Below, in pieces: positions 23,243-45,952 of a DNA stretch of 64,000 nucleotides. The notes below the pieces were generated by a model. It saw only the letters and a list, made by a program, of their open reading frames with translations, ran no database searches and was not told the DNA's origin. The position numbers and the translations under genes were made by a program. The stretch lies in assembly GCA_018857735.1 (NCBI GenBank), contig JABMCL010000533.1, positions 372,501-436,500 of the forward strand, read 5' to 3'. The stretch comes from Alviniconcha marisindica (lineage: Eukaryota > Mollusca > Gastropoda > Provannidae). Every line of letters begins with the position of its first letter. The first letter of the stretch is position 1.

Positions 23243-25122
23243 GTAAATCAGTTATGATTCGAGACATTAACATCTTTAACATCTCAAAATCTGAGAACAG
23301 TTTTAATGCCTGTGACTTTTTCTAGCCTATCTCAGTGTCTTGCCTTAATGTGTCCTACTCCACAGTTGGACTGTGTAAACGGGGTCACTGTGTTACAGAA
23401 GGGAACCTTTTCCCTCTCCTTTGTCGGTCTGACCCGGTCACAATTCGGGTCACCTGCCGGCCACCGCCCCGATAGCCGTCTTTATTTGTTGCTTTGTCTG
23501 CACCAGGTTTTCATGGTGTGGCTCTTCAAAAACCATTTCTTTTATAACACAGCAAAGTAAAACAAACAACGGTTTTTGAGCAATAAGAATTTATATTATT
23601 CGTTTCTTTGTTTTGTTACAAAATATCATGTACCAATTGTCTTCTATTCTGAGACAAAAAATACGCACGCACGCACGCACGCACGCACGCACACACATTC
23701 CACATACCCCCCACCCCCCGCCTCTCATCCACCCACCCACTCCCCTTCGCCACGTCCAAGTTGCCTTGACCACCATTAAACTACGATCTTTTAAACTTTG
23801 AATGATGGTAACGTCTGATGAGTTTTACCTGTGCAAGCCATCTTTGGCGAACATAGTCATATTTGCTCACAACAGTGATGAAAATGTAAAAATGACAAAA
23901 CAACAAAATTCTTGAGAAGCTGTTATCTCGTCCATTTCAAGCAAAGTATTTTTATTGATTGTCACACACATAAGCATTCCTATAGTGTTCTTATCTGGTG
24001 TAGTCAGGGGAGATAATTGACGAGTTTGCCAGCTATATGAAAAACCCGTAACTAAAGCGGTTATGTCTCCTGTGTAGTGAGCTGGTCCCATTTGCTAACG
24101 CTTGTTGGTGTCTGTTTGTGCTCTCTCAGAACTGACATCAAATCCCTCGACCCCGTCCAGAATAATTAGCCTTTGCACAACATGTCCTCGGGATGGCTTC
24201 TCCAGCTTCTAGGTTGCCCTTGAAACAGTCGGGACTGGAAGGATTGAAGGGTGGGTGATATTGCCGCATCCGGGTAGATTGTTCTTAATGCCCACTGTTC
24301 AACATTGGCTTGTCCCAGTGGTGCCGCACCCCGGGTAGATTGTTCTTATTGCCCACCGCTCGACATTGGCTTGTCCAAGGCCTCCCGGCGCAAGACTAGA
24401 CACTCAGACTGCCTGTGTGACAAGAACAGGAGGGTGGTAATTAATTAAGCCAGTGGCCACCACCCCAACCCTATTCCACAGAGTCAAACACCAATACTAA
24501 CGTTAGACTTACGGCCGCTCCACGAAAGTATCAGTCGACGTTGAGCGTTCCGGGAACCCTAATATAAGTTTAAGTATACTTGTACACTGTCTGTGTTATA
24601 AGTGCAGTATTGATTTTATTTCTAGCTCATCTTTGATTCTCAGACTTTTTCCTTTCTTTTCTTTTCTTTTTTCCAGCAGCTGTTCCTTTCACCTCAGCAA
24701 CACGTGGTGAAACTGATGAGCGTTGGAAACACGTGGCGTGCTTTCGGGTCGTGTGCGAAACGTGTCCCGCCGTTCGCCCCCACGCTGGCGTCCTCCGCGT
24801 GTTCAAACTAAAGTGTAGCCACGAAAGCTGCTGTTGTTTAACACATTTCAGGGGCCGTCAAAGGTGACAGAATGATGGAGAATTTCTTGTATTAGCAAAA
24901 CAAACATTTGATTCAATGTGTGTTTCATGAGAAAGCTGAGGGTACACACAATTCAGTTTTTAAAAAGTGAGCAGGCTTATGGGCGTGCTGAACGTTCCAG
25001 ACTTATAACAGAAACTTTTCTGTTTGATTTTGTTGTCTTTTTGATAATATTAAACATAACGATTAGTGCAATCAGTTTGAGTCAAACTAAACAAGACAGG
25101 TGAAATCCTATCCTAACCCTGA
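23243..25122. other. Intergenic DNA before GALNT
   Basis: Contains (GCAC)n at 23,662-23,692, a tandem pair of about 60 bp around 24,262-24,380 (gggtagattgttctta), and a CG-rich patch at 24,700-24,800 with two CACGTG E-boxes that may be promoter-proximal. No exon assigned. Confidence 0.35.
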
Positions 25123-35102
<9,980 letters not shown>

Positions 35103-35109
35103 CTTCTTG

Positions 35110-35111
<2 letters not shown>

Positions 35112-35177
<66 letters not shown>

Positions 35178-35217
35178 GGTGCGTGTGTGCGCGCGCGCGC
35201 CTGTGTGTGTGTGCGAA

Positions 35218-35263
<46 letters not shown>

Positions 35264-35390
35264 GAGGAGGAGAAGGAGGATACTTTGTTGTGCAAGATAA
35301 AGATATAAGTGTAAATCTGCTGTTTTGTTTACATATCTGTCCCACAGAGAGAGAGAGAGAGAGAGGGGGGGGGGGGGGGGGGGGGGGAGG
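35112..35390. repeat. (GT)n, (GA)n and retroelement 3' end, downstream of GALNT
   Basis: (GT)n at 35,112-35,171, (GA)n at 35,220-35,262, a segment matching 1,664-1,740 at 35,275-35,345 (minus-strand retroelement end), (GA)n at 35,347-35,366 and poly-G to 35,387. Confidence 0.85.
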
Positions 35391-35399
35391 GAATAACAG

Positions 35400-36724
35400 T
35401 CTTTATTTACGAGGGTAGTAGATATAATGTATATTTTTTTACATCCAGCCCTTGCCCAACAAACGACTATTCTATATCTTATTACACATGTAAACATTTT
35501 CTAAGCTACGGTATACGTGTGGCATAAAACATGATACGACACAGGCAGGAATCGGGGTGAATATTATACGGCTTTGAAATCATCAGTAGCAAACATTATT
35601 TGGTGGGTAAATACATGAAGAATGGAAATCAAAATACGGTTGAACGTTACAGGCGGTTACATCGCCATATTTAACATGCAAGGACAACCAGTCGGCTCAT
35701 ACTGTATGGTATGTAACGTGAGTTAAACGTCTCACTGCTGGATGGTAATAAGAGAGGCAGGGAGCGAGTTCCAAAGAACACTACCAGAAGATATTAGTCT
35801 AGACCTGAAAAAGTCAGTCAAAGGGACTAATATATTATAGAGCTTTCCACAATGTCGTGATTAGTTTAAGGAGACTGCCGTAAGAGAGGGTGAGACTTTT
35901 CCGGACATAACATTGTGTATCAGAACTCCCTTGTTTTGTTAAGTCTTTCTTTGAGGGGAAGAATGGATAGGAAGTTATGGTCTGAAATCGCTAAAGTTGT
36001 GGTTTTGAGGAGAATTGCCTTGAGCGCTCTTATGTACCTCTCAGACCAATGGTTTGAGAGTATTTGCATTTGCTGAGTCCCACAGTGTTGATCCGTAGTC
36101 GATGATGGATTGAATATGGGCATGAAAGAATAATTTTCTGGCACGAAGGTTCAGAAAGTGTTTAATTTTAGATAAGTGGTAAATTTTCTTGGAAGTACTT
36201 TTGAATAAAGTTTGACCGTACCAAAAAAGATTGCAGTCAATGGTCACACCTAGAACTTGTGGTTGTCGGTAACAGTTTGGTTTCCGATGGAAATAGTTAA
36301 TTTTGTCTATTTGCCTGATTGTTATAAGCACAAATTTGTTTTTATCAGGATGGAGAGACATATGATCAAACTCCGCCCATTCAAAGAGACTCTTGATGCT
36401 CTCCTGTACTGACTTCTATAGCTTTTGGAGATTAGAGTTACTGCTGTGGATTGTTGTGTCATCCGCGAAAAGTTCACAACATGCTTTGATGAATAGAGGG
36501 AGGCCACTAATGAAACTTGAAAAGAGTAATGATCCAAGAACAGAACCTAGGGGAACTCCACCTTTGAGAGATCGTCCATCGGATGTAGATGCATTCAAAT
36601 ACACAGTTTGTTTTCTAACTTTAATGAATGATGCAAGTGGAATAAGTGTCTCCGGAGACAATCCATACACTGCCAATTTTCGAAGGAGGAGATCTATTAC
36701 ATGGTCTATTACATCAAAGGCTTT

Positions 36725-36725
<1 letters not shown>
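35400..36725 (-). mobile_element. Non-LTR retrotransposon (LINE), 5'-truncated RT fragment
   Basis: Minus-strand peptides in order: KAFDVIDHVIDLLLRKLAVY, GVPLGSVLGSLLF, ELFADDTTIH (the catalytic FADD box), MSLHPDKNKFVLI, VLGVTIDCNLFW, AHIQSIIDYGSTLWDS and ERYIRALKAILL. This is the palm-to-thumb order of CR1/Jockey-like reverse transcriptases. Frames shift at least twice, so it is inactive. The 3' end has AATAAA (complement of 35,402-35,407). Both ends abut (GA)n tracts. Endonuclease and the N-terminal RT part are missing. Confidence 0.88.

Positions 36726-36786
<61 letters not shown>
36724..36786. repeat. (GA)n microsatellite at the LINE 5' truncation
   Basis: About 60 bases of GA directly against the KAFD codon of the reverse transcriptase. 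Confidence 0.95.
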
Positions 36787-36788
<2 letters not shown>

Positions 36789-39700
36789 ACGCAGCTCTGT
36801 TTCAAGCAATAACAACAACAAGAAACAAAGTAACAAAAATAAATTTCGATGATTTGAATCTGATGTTTATTTGTTTTGGGTTCTCTGTACTGCCAATGAA
36901 AAGCCGTACAAAAATGGAAAATAATTGTACACGACTAACCTTGAACAAAATTTCACAGTAACACAACAAGAACATGGAAAACATGAGAAAAAAACACAGT
37001 GATATACCAGGGGGCAAAACGAGTATATCAACAGTTGGGCAAAATCAAGTTAGTAATGTATCAGAAAAATGTTGCAAGTGTTGACAATGACACACAAATA
37101 GATGATAAAACAGAGTATACACAAAATCACAATGTTACATATATATGATGCCATGTTAAAAACAAATCACAATAATTAATATACAGACTGACGACATAAA
37201 GAACGAATCACAAAGATACATGGATTTGACTTGCGTGCTACACACAAGTTGCACAAGAACTAGTACTATGAGAAAAAACTCTAAATATGGAACCAGTCAG
37301 AAAATATATGATATTTACACACACTGTGAGCATTATCACTTCTAGAATATTTGATCATTAATGATCACATTCTAAATCATTAACTTGATTAAGTGAACTT
37401 GTAGTGTAAAAGAGAGTAAATCTTGTGTACATGTATGCAAATAAAGACACACACACACGCACACACTCATTTACTTTAAGCAGTGTCACTGGAAAGGTTC
37501 ATTATGAAACATGACACAAATACTGATAGTGATACACATGAGATTATACAAAAGTGAAATACAAAGATTATACAAAAGCATGTGTCCACGTCAAATGGAA
37601 CGCACAAACAGGCAAAATAAATGTAAAAAGAAAAAGAAAAAAGAAAGAAAGAAAAGGAGGAAAATAAGTGCTGTTTTACAACCGTCTAACCTCAAAGATG
37701 CAGTCGCTCCCTTTGTGTGCATTGCTCCAGGATCTGTTGTGAGTGAGCAACATTCTTCCAGCATAAGCCAGACAGTGAAGGAAGACAATATGCAGATATT
37801 TTTGAGTACTGTACAAGGGTGTTATATATGAGTTTAAACTGAAATGAGGGGTATAAATATTTCTTCTCTCCTTGATTTTTTTAACATTTGATACCTTAAA
37901 CCTTCAAGGTTCAACTAATTACAGTACAGTCTATACATTTTTCAGTTTCATTGTCTGAGAATGCTGACATTGAATATTCCCCCCTCTAATATTCAGCAAT
38001 TACTTTTAAAAGCGACATTTTCACAAGTAACACAAGTGAGCAGTAAATTTAAAGTTAAAAAAACACAAATCTTTAGAGTAAAAAAGAAAAAAGAAAAGAG
38101 AACCAGGTGATAGTATATACATACATACTCAAGAGCATCAAGTGTCTTGTCTGTACAGGTGAATTTTATTTTAAAAGAAGGAGCAATTAGTTTGACCTAT
38201 TAGTTACAACGACTTGCTGAAAAATACCCATACAACAACTTTCCCCTTTTTCACCTGTGCCCTCAGTTCAGTGTAAAAGATTATTAAAAACGCGTTGGGT
38301 CAGCACCACAGGGTGTGCCATGCTTTGCACTATGTGACATCAAAACATCACCCCGCAGCAGTGAGGACAGAGACTCACAACTTTATCTGCATGTGTTGAT
38401 TCCATGTATACACCAATTTTGTTAACAATTTCGCTATCCCAGTGCACAATAAACAAGGACCCTGATCAGAAATTTCTTCAGAGCACAAAGTGTTGCATTT
38501 AAAAGAACTTGTGTGAAAGAAATCTCAAACTTTTCACTGTCCATTTTCAGGCAGTATCATTAAGTACACAATTCAGGGTTATAATTTATATAAAAGAAGT
38601 TCCGACATTTTTAGAAATAAACTGATCTTTAAAATGAGACCAACATCTGCTGTGCTGATCTATACTGGAGCACAGTAAGATGGTAATTCATTTAAAAATA
38701 TGAACTGATTATACATTGTGTTATCTTTTATTAACCCACTGTACATTCTTTACCTTTTCAAAAACAATCACTGACAAAAGACTTTGTAGAGACAAACACA
38801 AATTATGTACACATACTATGCATGATGAAGGAAGTGGGCATAGCAGGCAGCAGCAATACTAATACTAGTAGTGTTTAAAGATGAAAATAGAAATGAAGAG
38901 CAGTTACTGGAAACTGGTGGAACAGTAGACAGAAATGAAAGCATATGCTACATGGCTGGTCTCCCATGGCAAGACAATATGCAAGAGCTTCCCATGTTGA
39001 GTTCATATAACAGTATGTCCTTGGCCCATGAAGAAGCTTAACTGTACCTTGTCTTTTCAACATAAATGAGGACTGGCTCAATCCCAGCATGTTGTAAGGA
39101 AATCCAGTTCTGTATCGACATCTTTCACAGTCTGCTCTTTCTCTGCATCTTTCTTCTCTTGCATGAATACGCCACAAATGATTCACAACCAGTACACTTC
39201 AGAGACTAAAAAAATCAATCAGAACAATTATCATCTGCATTTGAAACAACAGACTTATTTATCCTGAAGGAAAACCTCATCTAAAAACATGAAATACAAC
39301 AAGAAGTGTATGTTATTCAGAGGCAAAGTGTCCCACATTGTTTTCATGTTCTATGTTTTCACACTAAAATAATTTATCAAATTCACATTATATGATCAAA
39401 AGAAAAAAACGTGGTATGAAAAGGTGCTGCATTGTTTCCTTTAAAAATTTATTCTGGACGTTGAATGGTGTGTTTTCTTATAACTCCATACTTTATTACA
39501 ATTGAAGAAAAAGTCTGGAAATATCAAAGAAAAAGTTCTGATATGATATAGAGGAGAATGGAACACACAAAACAAAGTTGTGAAAAACTGCATAAAGCAC
39601 TGTTTCTCTTTTGTGAAAACAACTCTTGGAAAGGCAGTCACTGCTTAAAAAAGGCTTGACAGAAAGAAAGTAACATCTTGCCAGTGTTTCTCTTTACAAG

Positions 39701-42687
39701 AAAGCATAGCTGCCAATTTGATCAGAAGTCAAAAAGAAAACAGCAGTACATGTACAATATTGACCAAACACGTATGTCAAAGAGTGTAAATGTTACAGTA
39801 CATGTGTGCATCACGAGTTGAAAGCAAGATGGAGATACACCATCAAAATGTTTTACTGCATGAAAGTACAATCTAGAAATCCTACCCATATAAAACATAG
39901 GTGTTCTTTTTCTTTCTTCAGTTTTTTTCATTGTCAAATCAACAATCATTTTTAAACTTCAACACATTGACTGCTTGCATTTTCTAGACAATGATCTAAC
40001 CAACACACAGAAAGAGATGCATAAAGTTGACACAAAGAATGCATGCAAGTTATTCACACACAGAACAATAACAATCATACAGCATCTCCAAACTAAAAAC
40101 TGTTACTTTCTAAATGTTGGTTTATAGATTTATTGTGTAAACTCTCATATAGAAGAGTCATTTTGTTTCACATACTGATAATAATGTTAACAGCATCAGA
40201 AGTAGAAATCAAAGCCATTAAATAAGGAAGTGCTTTACTGATTTGCATAATAAACTGCAAACTTAAGAAATGTTCAATTCTCCTTAGTTTGCTATGTCTA
40301 AACATATCAAGAAGTTTTCTTCTTTTTTGTTCTTCTTCTTTAAAAAAATTGTACCAGGTATATGACAGGTGTTTACATGTGTGCAGTGAAAGCTGGTGCT
40401 GAATAACAAAAGAATCAGATAAGAGCAACTGACAGTTAAGAAAACATCATCCTTGTTCCAGACAGCTTTGCTCTTAAAAAAAGAAAGAAAAAGTTTTAAG
40501 TGTGGACTATGACCAAGTCAAATAACAGATATTTGCATAACAGAAAGCTATTACACCATCCCCACCAAGTTTTAGCTCTGCTTAAGAACACAGTTTTCTG
40601 ACCAGTATTCTTTCAAGTTTTCCTGCTTGTCTATTTGTCTTTGAATTTAGAGTCACCAAGACTTCAAGCATGGACAATGACACAAATTCTGGGGAATCTG
40701 CACGCTTCATTGTACACATAAACCTTTGAACTTGAAGTCAGTTGACGTACTGTGGACAGTGCATGGAATGCAGGGTAGTACCAGCAATCCATCCCCCACC
40801 CCCACCCCCTCTGCCCCACCCCACCCCACCCAATTCCTGGAAACTGCTGCTGCTATTTTCATATTCACATCTTACTTTGTTCAGCCTGGTCAAAACAATG
40901 GACAAATCTTCAAATCTTTAAAACAAAAAATGTACCTTTATTGAAGAAGCCAAAAGAGGTCAGAAAAGAAAAAGAATTTTTTTTGCAGAGAGACAAAGAG
41001 AATTAAAGCATTAACTTTGTTCTTTAAAAACTTTTTTTTTTTTAAGCAAGCAAGGCTGAAAAAAGAGTGCCATCTCTTTTGTTTGCAAAAAGAAGTCACA
41101 CTGACAGTGTTCATCAGCTTCTGCGCATGTGGACACACATCAAAATGTTTGATAACACTGTAACTTTTGGTCTGTGATGTTCTTTCCTAAAAACCACTCA
41201 GCTTTAGATACTTCTTTCTTTGCATGATTAATCCCTAAAATATTACAGAATGTTTTAACTCTGAGATTATGAGAGTAATTTCACCAAAATCTACTCTTAT
41301 CTGGCGTAAGGTCAACTTCATTCATAAATCTTCTCATCTGGCATATTGGATCTTATAAACATGTTGGATAAGAGGCAGTGTTTTTGTTGTCCCATCACAC
41401 TTTAATTATTCTTACCTGCTGTCAACTGTGCCACATATTTCTCTATGGGATACCAGGCCATTTCATGTTTTCAAGGTGAAACCACAAAAAGGGAGGAAAA
41501 AGGAGGAGCTCATGATTTATTCCTGTAAAATTCATATCCCTTAATTATTGTAATTCACCTACACATACATGTATTTTGCAAAATCTATACAAATACCTTA
41601 GATGACATGATCATGTTGTTTCTCAGCTTCCATTGATAATGTTAATAAGAGTGTGCACTGAATGTTGTGAGTTCTCTCACACTTTCTAGTTCAGTCTCAC
41701 AAAACAAAACTGTCTTTTTGCCAGGGATGGGTTCCTTGCCACCTTGAACAGCCCCACCGCCTCATTTTTACCAACTCGTTTTTACCAACACAGGCAGTAT
41801 GGCATCATACAGTGAAGTGCATGAAAAAACAAAGAGAGATCTGTATTCTACATGTATACAGTTTTAACATCATCCAACGAATCTGCATGCCCCAAACAAA
41901 TGCTTTTGTGTGTTGAGACAAGTCAATTATAGGAGAACTGATAATCTGCTTACTCTTCAAACTAACCAGTTAACACTGTGGGATCACCAAGAGATATAGA
42001 TATGAGCATAATCCTATTAGTATTATCACCAAATGTGATCTCATCACTATCACATATGATCCTACCATCCTACATATGATTCTACCATCATTATCAAACA
42101 CATGAAACACCCATTATAAAAATAACAAAACAAACAACAAAACAAAACAAAAAAGAGGTTCAAAAGTAATTTTTGGTGACAACACACCATTGCAAAACCA
42201 ATAACATCTAATCAGCTCCTTCTATTATCTCTCTCTCTCTCTCTCTGATCCAGTTGAGCAGATGTTTGTATACCAAGGACCGCAAAACAGCAGATATGAC
42301 AAAAAGTACCATACAAGTAAACCAAGTGCAAATACAATTGTGGGACATAGCACAGCATGTTTCAGTTTTAGCTGCAAACTTGATGCGGATCAAACGAAGC
42401 ATTTGCAGCAAAAGGCAGAGTGATGTTAAATATTATATTTATTGCAGCAATGGTAATGGTAATAACAGTGGTAGAAAACTGGAGAAAAAAAAAAAAAAAA
42501 AAAAAATTTAATTCACTTTTTGAAACAGGATGGCATGACTTGTACAGAATTGCATTGTACCAGCATGAACACTAAAACAAGTCACAATTCAAATGGGGGG
42601 GGGGGGGGGGGGGGGGGGGAAGAAGAGGAGGATTTGAAACAGAAATATCTACCAACATTTTTGGTGAAATTTATTAAACAAAATCAC

Positions 42688-42734
<47 letters not shown>

Positions 42735-45700
42735 CACACACACACACACACACACAAAAAGGAAAAAAAAGAAGAAGGAAAAGTCCCAGTCAAAACAGGG
42801 ACAACTGGTTTACTATCATATTCTCCCTTGACCCTGAAAGTGGCCTCGGATCATCAAAGTGGCATAGACATGAAAAGCTCAACAGAAACACATTTTTAGT
42901 AAGTCAGTCAAACATTGCATGCTGATCATGGAATGTTTGAATGACCTCTCACTAAAACTGTATCTGACAACAGTCCAAAGTGGGGCTGATGGTATTGCTT
43001 GTGTATATACAGACACAGATATATGTTTGTGAAAATGTAGCTATAACTTGTATAAGGGCCCACCCCCATCCTTTTTTCTTCTTTTCCTTTCAGTGTTTAA
43101 TTGCCTTCTTCCCCTTGCCCATGTTGCCCCATGCCTTGGAATGTCTTGCTTGGATGGGATGCGGCATGTTACAAGCTCCAATCAAAACTGGTATAAATGG
43201 AAAATTTCGGTTACTGTCTACTGCAAAGTTTAAAAGATTAAAATAGTGGTTATGGTCATAACAAATCTGAAAGATCTTGTCATGTGACAGAGATGAGCTG
43301 CACTCCTGAGCTGAGACTCACTCCTAGGGCAGGCTTGACTGACAGTGATTATTACAGATGCAAATGAGTTCTGACCTGAGCTTGTAAAGGAAAAAACAAA
43401 AAAGAAAAAAGAAAAAAGGGGCTAAAATGGATTAAAATATTTTGGAACATGAAAATACAAGAGGCATTTTGGTATCAAGCCACAAAGAAAAACAACACAA
43501 ATATGTTTGTTTCAGGGCAACAGGAAGTTTGACTAGGTAACTGTTTTGTTTAGATCAAATTAAAAACAGTCTTTTCTTAATTTTTGTTTATATATAATTC
43601 TGTTCTTGACGCAGTCAAAACAAATTTAAAAAATCTAATTTTAACTGAGGTAAAAATGTGACTTTGCACGCCCCCCCCCCCCCACCCCCCCCACACAGAC
43701 CAACATGGCTTTGTTAAGTGAAGAACCAACCTCGAGTTCCTCAAAAAGTAAAAGAAGAGCAATTATGCCCAAATGGCTCACATTCAAGTGCCAACAAAAC
43801 AAACAAAAAAGAAAAAAAAAAGGTAAATCATCTCCCTTAAATACACACCTGAGTCACACATAGTCATATAAGAATTGAACTACAAAGTACAAGACTCAAA
43901 CAGACTTTCAGATTTTTGTTTCGGACACATCTGTGACCCTGAATCAAGGCCAAAGTCACCAAAGCCACTATGAATCCATAGACCCCAAGCAAGATTATAA
44001 TCATGCAAAGTCTGAAAGATCTTGCTTAAAAAGTGTGAGAGAAAAGCTCATGTTTACATTTTTAGTCAAATCAGGAAACCTGTCAATTACCTCCCTTGAA
44101 TACATGTGGCAGTAAAAACAGTGGTCAACATAATCAACAATTATACAAAATTTCAACTGTTTGACACCGAAGAGATGGTTGAAACCACCACACAGTATGA
44201 ACAGATAAAGCTCAGTGAATACTACCATCACACAAAGTCGGACATTTTTCACATCTATGGTGTCTGAGAAAATTGTGGCATTACCAGAGGTTTTCAACAT
44301 GCCTGGACATTCAACCAACTGGCCAGCATTGATCATTACATAAACTTATACTTTTTCACATGATTCAAAAAGCAAAGTCTGTACTCTGAATATATTGTCT
44401 TGTAAGTCTGCTACTACCATTACATTTTATTTTTTTTACAAACTATGTACAACAGCATGAGAGCATGACGAGGAAAACATTTCTGACTCAAACAAGAAGA
44501 TTCACTTCTGAGCATGTTGGACAGCCTTTACTAAGATCCTATGGCAGCTGATTGCAGCGTTGGTGCAGGATGGGAACAGATGTGTGTGTTGTGTGTGTGT
44601 GTGTGTGTGTGTGTGCATAAGAGGGGAGGCAGGGGGACAGGTGGGGCTTAACAAATTGTCACATATGTCCAAGAAACATTGTGCAAAATGAATTACAATT
44701 TCTTTGGATTATTCAGTCAGAAAACCTGATTAGGAATCTGGCAGTATGTTTCTAACACTAATTGTCTCAGCACTTCAGTTACAGCACCAGGAAACCCGTG
44801 CCTCAATCCAAAAGACACTTTCGACTGAAAATATTCAATTCCACACGTACTTATGAAAAGATCGCTAAACACAGTTCATAAACAGGCATTGAACTGAAGC
44901 AGAATTCTTCATCAGCATTTATGCCAACATCATGCATATCACAACTCTACCCAATAAAAACAAAGTCTATTAAAAAACAAAATCACAATGAGTAGCACAG
45001 GGAACCACAGCAGTGCCAAACAACTGCCCCAAACTCAACACAACCATCCTGATGGAATAAACACTGAATAAATTACAACAACTTCCAAGGACCAAGCACT
45101 GGGTTCTGGTTACATGTACAGAAAACCTGCTCTGATTAGTCGTGTCACAATCATTTCAACATGTGTTTCAGCATGCACATAATATGTCCTGTGCTGTGTA
45201 ACAGCAATTATATACCTTGTGACAATTTGAAGAAAACAGACTAGTCTTCCAGCTTGCGTGTGCTAAAAAAAAAAAAAAGCCCCCCCCTCCCCCCCAATTA
45301 AACAATACCAAGCTCAAACTAGATGAACACTGGTGCTTTGCTGTCACACTGCTGGTTTTGCACATGTATACAAAACTACATATTCACGTGACTGCTTCTT
45401 GTCAAGAATGGGTGCAGTGATTACCAGTGTTTGCTAGGCCTACACAGAGAGTGCAATTCAAGTGCACATTCACACCTCTCCCTTGGTTGTCATTCTAACT
45501 GTGCACACAGTGGGTGAACTGGTGCACACTTTAAGTGGGTGTGGACATCAGCATGTGGCTGACCTGAAGCAAGCATCCACAGTGAAGGGACAAATATTCA
45601 TTTGTCAAAAGACTGCAATTGTCTCACCATCCATGGTGGCTGTACACAGCAGGTTCTGAACAACATAACACAGACAAGGACACAGACACCCTGTGAATGC

Positions 45701-45894
45701 AAACATTAGCAGTTCATTAGCATTCTGGTTTGACTTGACTACACAACTGGCAGTAAAAACAAAAAACAAAGTAACCCCCTTCCACCCCCCAAAACACAAA
45801 AGAACAACGCACTCAGCCCAAACTTGACAATGCAGCCTTGATTACTGCTCTTTATGGAAATTTATGTACATACAGTTAGCATACATCATACATG

Positions 45895-45952
<58 letters not shown>

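Noticed and set aside
38875..39186. 103-codon minus-strand ORF with Cys/Arg-rich start
   Set aside because: No family resemblance, no splice or promoter context, in a long gene-less A/T-rich region.
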